Shown here: in pieces, positions 6,821 through 9,633 of the stretch | Numbering within the stretch: position 1 is the first letter of the stretch | Layout: each line of letters begins with the position of its first letter | NCBI GenBank assembly: GCA_905215395.1 | Contig: CAJMQA010000120.1 | Location: forward strand, 1-9,633 | DNA length: 9,633 bases | Reading direction: 5' to 3' | From: an uncultured bacterium | Lineage (GTDB): Bacteria > Bacteroidota > Bacteroidia > Bacteroidales > Marinifilaceae | The notes under the pieces: generated by a model | The model's input: the letters and a program-made list of their open reading frames with translations, nothing else | What the model was told of the DNA's origin: nothing | The model's database searches: none | Made by a program: the position numbers and the translations under genes

Positions 6821-7059
6821 CAGACTGGAAATTCTTCCTGCAGAATTTTATACAGGCCTGATAAGTTTACTTCTTTATAGATTTTATCGTCTATACTGAG
6901 GATAGGACCACTGCTGCACAGTTCTTCACACAAATGCCCCGAGAAAGTTATTTTTGCTTCCAGATGATTTTCAGCGATATATTTTTTTATGACTTCCAGG
7001 TGTGTATGATTCCCCCTGGAGAAACACGAGCTACCAAGACATATTTTAATTTGACGCAT
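6820..7059 (-). CDS. small NuoE-like thioredoxin-fold [2Fe-2S] protein, sensor hydrogenase partner
   Basis: A 79-residue protein with the [2Fe-2S] ligand pattern C7, C12 (CX4C in CLGSSC) and C44, C48 (CX3C in CEELC), the same positions and spacing as the second small protein of the locus apart from a two-residue shift at the N-terminus. It is the first gene of the hydrogenase locus, and its stop overlaps the sensor start as TGATG, so production of the two is probably matched. The likely role, inferred from context, is a redox partner that passes electrons to or from the sensor's Fe-S chain. The only in-frame ATG near the beginning is at 7059, six nucleotides after the inverted repeat that covers the promoter. 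Confidence 0.8.
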   Translation of the reverse strand: MRQIKICLGSSCFSRGNHTHLEVIKKYIAENHLEAKITFSGHLCEELCSSGPILSIDDKIYKEVNLSGLYKILQEEFPV

Positions 7060-7065
7060 ATGGAT

Positions 7066-7089
7066 ATTTTTCTACAAATGTAGAAAAAT
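7066..7089 (-). promoter_or_regulatory. perfect 11-2-11 inverted repeat, candidate operator (TACA-nn-TGTA core)
   Basis: On the + strand ATTTTTCTACA (7066-7076), AA, then TGTAGAAAAAT (7079-7089): all 11 pairs match. The core TACA-nn-TGTA is the known operator core of the BlaI/MecI/CopY repressor family. The repeat ends six nucleotides before the first start codon of the hydrogenase locus and contains the probable -7 promoter element on the minus strand, as expected for a repressor that blocks RNA polymerase. It could instead form an RNA hairpin if transcription starts further upstream. Confidence 0.5.
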
Positions 7090-7107
7090 TAGTTCATAAA
7101 ATTAAAA
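7075..7107 (-). promoter_or_regulatory. probable promoter of the sensor hydrogenase operon
   Basis: TACATTTG on the minus strand (7082-7075) matches the Bacteroidota -7 consensus TAnnTTTG exactly. The -33 position 21 nt upstream reads TTTT (7107-7104) rather than TTTG and lies in the T-run of the secDF terminator. Transcription would begin near 7068-7070 and leave a very short leader of about 10 nt. No better element lies in the 89-nt gap between the genes. Confidence 0.4.
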
Positions 7108-7133
7108 AAGCCACTCCGGAGAGTGGCTTTTTT
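7104..7133 (-). terminator. intrinsic terminator of secDF (bidirectional form)
   Basis: A GC stem GCCACTC (7110-7116) pairs with GAGTGGC (7121-7127) around CGGA and is flanked by A6 (7104-7109) and T6 (7128-7133). Pairing extends outward to 7099-7138. On the minus strand it follows the secDF stop by 15 nt and is succeeded by a T-run. The symmetry makes it able to work in both directions, and it insulates the hydrogenase promoter from secDF read-through. Confidence 0.9.
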
Positions 7134-7148
7134 AATTTCGGATATGCT

Positions 7149-9633
7149 TTATTTTTTTGCAATCTCTTTTTTACCGAATTTCTGGCGGAAATCGTAGGAC
7201 AACGGTGTTGCAACGAACAACGAAGAATAGGTTCCTACGATGATACCGATCAATAAGGCAAATACGAAACCTTTGATAGAAGTACCACCGAAAATGAAGA
7301 TGGCAAACAATACCACTAAAGTTGAAAGTGAAGTACTGAATGTACGGCGCAGTGTTGAGTTCAGTGCTGCGTTGGTGGTATCCATATCATCCCGTTTCGG
7401 ATACAGACGGTGATATTCACGGATACGGTCGAATACAACCACAGTGTCGTTGATAGAATATCCTACTACCGTCAGGATGGCCGCAATAAATGCCTGGTCG
7501 ATTTCCAGAGAGAAGGGCAGCAAGCCTGAGAATATAGAGAATATACCTAAAACTACGATGGTGTTGTGGGCCAGACCAAGAACGGCGCCGGCACCATACT
7601 GCCAGTTGGTGAAACGTACCATGATGTAAATAAAGATGACAAGCAAAGCGAAAATTACCGACCAGATAGCAGCACGGGTAACATCTTCTGCTACTGCAGG
7701 TCCTACTTTTTGTGACATCTGCCGGTATTCGTCCAGGAATACTTCTTTAGTGGTTCCGTCCGGTAAATATGACTTCAATCCTTCGTACAACAAAGCTTCC
7801 ACTTCATTGTCTGCTTCTACTCCTTCATCTTCGATTTTATATTTGGTGGTAATTCTTACCTGATTGTCACCACCGAAAGTTTTTACTTCAGGAGCACTAC
7901 CATAAACTGTAGCAAGACTGGCGGCAATCTCTTCAACTTGTACCGGTTTGTCAAACGCTACTGTATAGGTTCTACCTCCGACGAAATCGATACCTTTATC
8001 CAGACCTTTGGTAAATAAAGCTATCAGACAGATGGCTGTGATAGTTCCCGAAATGATGTAACCCACTTTGCGTCTTTGCAGGAATGGGAAATGTACATCG
8101 CGTAACCAGTTGGCGGTAAACGGAGTGGTAAATTTGACGTTATCATTTTTCTTGGAGGCTGCATCCAGGATCAAACGGGTGATGAAAATGGCACAGAACA
8201 GAGAGGTGAAGATACCAATGATCAATGTGGTTGCAAAACCTTTGATCGGGCCTTCTCCGAAATAGTAAAGGATAAAACCGGTTAACAGGGTCGTTACGTT
8301 TCCGTCAATGATGGCAGAATAGGCCTGTTTGTAACCCTCTTTGATGGCTAACTTCATTCCCTTTCCGGATCTCAGCTCCTCCTGGATACGCTCATAAATC
8401 AATACGTTGGCGTCGACGGACATACCCATGGTCAATACGATACCCGCAATACCGGGTAATGTCAGAACCGCACCGATGGATGCCAGTACACCGAACAGGA
8501 AGAATAAGTTGGTGAACAGGGCGATATCGGCAGCCAGACCGGCTCCGCGGCTATAGAAGAATAACATATATACCAGCACAAGGCAGAATGCAATCACGAA
8601 TGACCACATACCTGATTGTATAGATTCACTACCTAAGGACGGTCCGACGATTTCATCAGCGATGATGTGTGCGGGTGCAGGCAGTTTTCCGGATTTCAGA
8701 ATGTTGGCGAGGTCCTGAGCTTCTTTGATATCGAAATGACCAGAAATCTGTGATCTTCCACCTTTGATTTCATCCATTACGTTCGGAGAAGAACAAACGA
8801 AGCCGTCCAGTACGATAGCGATACTATGGCCTACATTCTCTTTGGTCAGACGAGCCCAAATTTTTGCGCCTTCACCGTTCATATTCATGCCTACTACCGG
8901 GCGTCCGTTGTTTTGGTTGTCGAATTCCTGACGGGCATCAACAATGGCTCCTCCGTCCAGGGGAGCTTTCCCGTCACGGGTGGTGATTTTAATCGCATGT
9001 AAAGGAACTACTCCGTTTTCTGCTTTCATTTCCCATAACAGACGGGCATTACGCGGAAGGGTTGCTTTTACCTGGGGTAACGCCAGAATAGCATTTACTG
9101 CTGAGGTATCTTTTATACGTGCGTATCCGACAATAGAACCGTTCGGGACTAACTGACCATTCCGGTCTACATTCGGGCTCAATACTGAAAATAACGGATT
9201 CTGTTTTTTGAATTCAACCTCATTGGTCAACAGAGAGTTTACAGAGTCCTGTGCGGATACTTTTGCAATCAAACTGTTAGTGGTTGTATCGGACTGTGTT
9301 TCTGTTCCGGTTGCAAGGACAGTACTGTCTTTTGTTTCTAAGCCCAGAATATCTGCAACATTGTTGAGTTCCCGTGCTTTTTCATTGGCACTGGCCAGGT
9401 ATTGATAGAAATCTCCGTTGTCAAAAGTTTCGAAAAACTCCAGAGCGGCAGTTCCCTGCAATAATTTTCTTACACGCTGAGCATCTTTGATACCCGGAAG
9501 CTCGATGACAATACGACCGGAAATATCAGCTTTCCGGATGTTTGGCTGGGCAACACCAAAACGGTCGATACGGGTGCGCAGAATGTTGAAGGTGTTGTCA
9601 ATAGCGCCTTCAGCTTCTTTACGTACTACATCC
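7149..9633 (-). CDS. secDF: protein translocase subunit SecDF (fused SecD and SecF), 5' end outside window
   Basis: An inner-membrane accessory of the SecYEG translocon that uses the proton gradient to help pull exported proteins across. The frame stays open to the window edge. Translating upstream of 9461 gives typical SecD sequence, with RTRIDRFGVAQP followed by GRIVIELPGI, so the TTG at 9459-9461 is internal and not a start. About 827 residues are visible; the family in Bacteroidota is near 1000. Landmarks, counting residue 1 at 9461: GPSLGSESI (273-281) before the first visible SecD membrane helix; MSVDANVLIYERIQEEL (347-363) in SecD; the SecF start around 460 with FVGGRTY (493-499); and VGYSINDTVVVFDRIRE (666-682) in SecF. 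A low-complexity Ser/Thr-rich insert (44-75) lies in the periplasmic part. The gene ends with a lysine-rich tail and has its own terminator, so it is a separate unit from the hydrogenase locus. Confidence 0.96.
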   Translation of the reverse strand, partial: DVVRKEAEGAIDNTFNILRTRIDRFGVAQPNIRKADISGRIVIELPGIKDAQRVRKLLQGTAALEFFETFDNGDFYQYLASANEKARELNNVADILGLETKDSTVLATGTETQSDTTTNSLIAKVSAQDSVNSLLTNEVEFKKQNPLFSVLSPNVDRNGQLVPNGSIVGYARIKDTSAVNAILALPQVKATLPRNARLLWEMKAENGVVPLHAIKITTRDGKAPLDGGAIVDARQEFDNQNNGRPVVGMNMNGEGAKIWARLTKENVGHSIAIVLDGFVCSSPNVMDEIKGGRSQISGHFDIKEAQDLANILKSGKLPAPAHIIADEIVGPSLGSESIQSGMWSFVIAFCLVLVYMLFFYSRGAGLAADIALFTNLFFLFGVLASIGAVLTLPGIAGIVLTMGMSVDANVLIYERIQEELRSGKGMKLAIKEGYKQAYSAIIDGNVTTLLTGFILYYFGEGPIKGFATTLIIGIFTSLFCAIFITRLILDAASKKNDNVKFTTPFTANWLRDVHFPFLQRRKVGYIISGTITAICLIALFTKGLDKGIDFVGGRTYTVAFDKPVQVEEIAASLATVYGSAPEVKTFGGDNQVRITTKYKIEDEGVEADNEVEALLYEGLKSYLPDGTTKEVFLDEYRQMSQKVGPAVAEDVTRAAIWSVIFALLVIFIYIMVRFTNWQYGAGAVLGLAHNTIVVLGIFSIFSGLLPFSLEIDQAFIAAILTVVGYSINDTVVVFDRIREYHRLYPKRDDMDTTNAALNSTLRRTFSTSLSTLVVLFAIFIFGGTSIKGFVFALLIGIIVGTYSSLFVATPLSYDFRQKFGKKEIAKK

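Noticed and set aside
2159..7059. Electron-bifurcating NADH-linked HydABC hydrogenase
   Set aside because: There are NuoE-like small proteins but no NuoF-like flavoprotein with FMN/NAD sites, and the hydrogenase motifs fit groups B and C, not the trimeric group A enzymes.
9459..9461. TTG as a start codon for secDF
   Set aside because: The frame remains open upstream to the window edge and encodes conserved SecD sequence there, so the true start lies outside the window.
1..9633. CRISPR arrays, tRNA genes, transposases or integrases
   Set aside because: No regularly spaced repeats, no tRNA cloverleaf and no transposase or integrase coding sequence were seen on either strand.

Overview
The window looks like chromosomal DNA from an anaerobic, probably gut-dwelling Bacteroidota (order Bacteroidales). 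Three things point there: a fused SecD-SecF protein, an outer-membrane barrel of the Bacteroidota-specific DUF5723 type, and promoter-like sequences of the Bacteroidota form TTTG...TAnnTTTG rather than the E. coli -35/-10 form. A more precise genus cannot be fixed from this sequence.

Layout. Positions 1-169 fold into a long rod-shaped structured element, probably a non-coding RNA on the + strand. Positions 170-274 hold a likely promoter and leader. At 275-2083 (+) is a signal-peptide-bearing DUF5723 barrel protein with a C-terminal SPOR domain, closed by an intrinsic terminator. All remaining genes are on the minus strand. Reading in their direction of transcription from the right edge: secDF (7149-9633, its 5' end outside the window) and its terminator at 7104-7133; then a five-gene hydrogenase locus running from 7059 down to 2159.

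The hydrogenase locus is the centre of interest. In order it encodes: a small thioredoxin-like [2Fe-2S] protein (6820-7059); a putative sensory [FeFe]-hydrogenase of the group C type, with 2x[4Fe-4S], an H-cluster domain, a further Fe-S domain and PAS (5075-6820); a SpoIIE/PP2C-type phosphatase with an unassigned C-terminal domain (3897-5078); a second small thioredoxin-like [2Fe-2S] protein (3561-3818); and a catalytic-looking group B [FeFe]-hydrogenase (2159-3574). The first three are joined by TGATG and ATGA start/stop overlaps. The last two follow after a 78-nt gap that may have its own promoter.

The simplest reading is a hydrogen- or redox-sensing circuit. The H-cluster protein senses, the phosphatase carries the signal to a partner not present here, and the catalytic hydrogenase is encoded beside them as a possible target or co-regulated output. 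A perfect 11-2-11 inverted repeat with a TACA-nn-TGTA core, the core known for BlaI/MecI/CopY operators, overlaps the probable -7 promoter element of the locus. No H-cluster maturation genes (hydE, hydF, hydG) and no NuoF-like NADH-binding subunit occur in the window.
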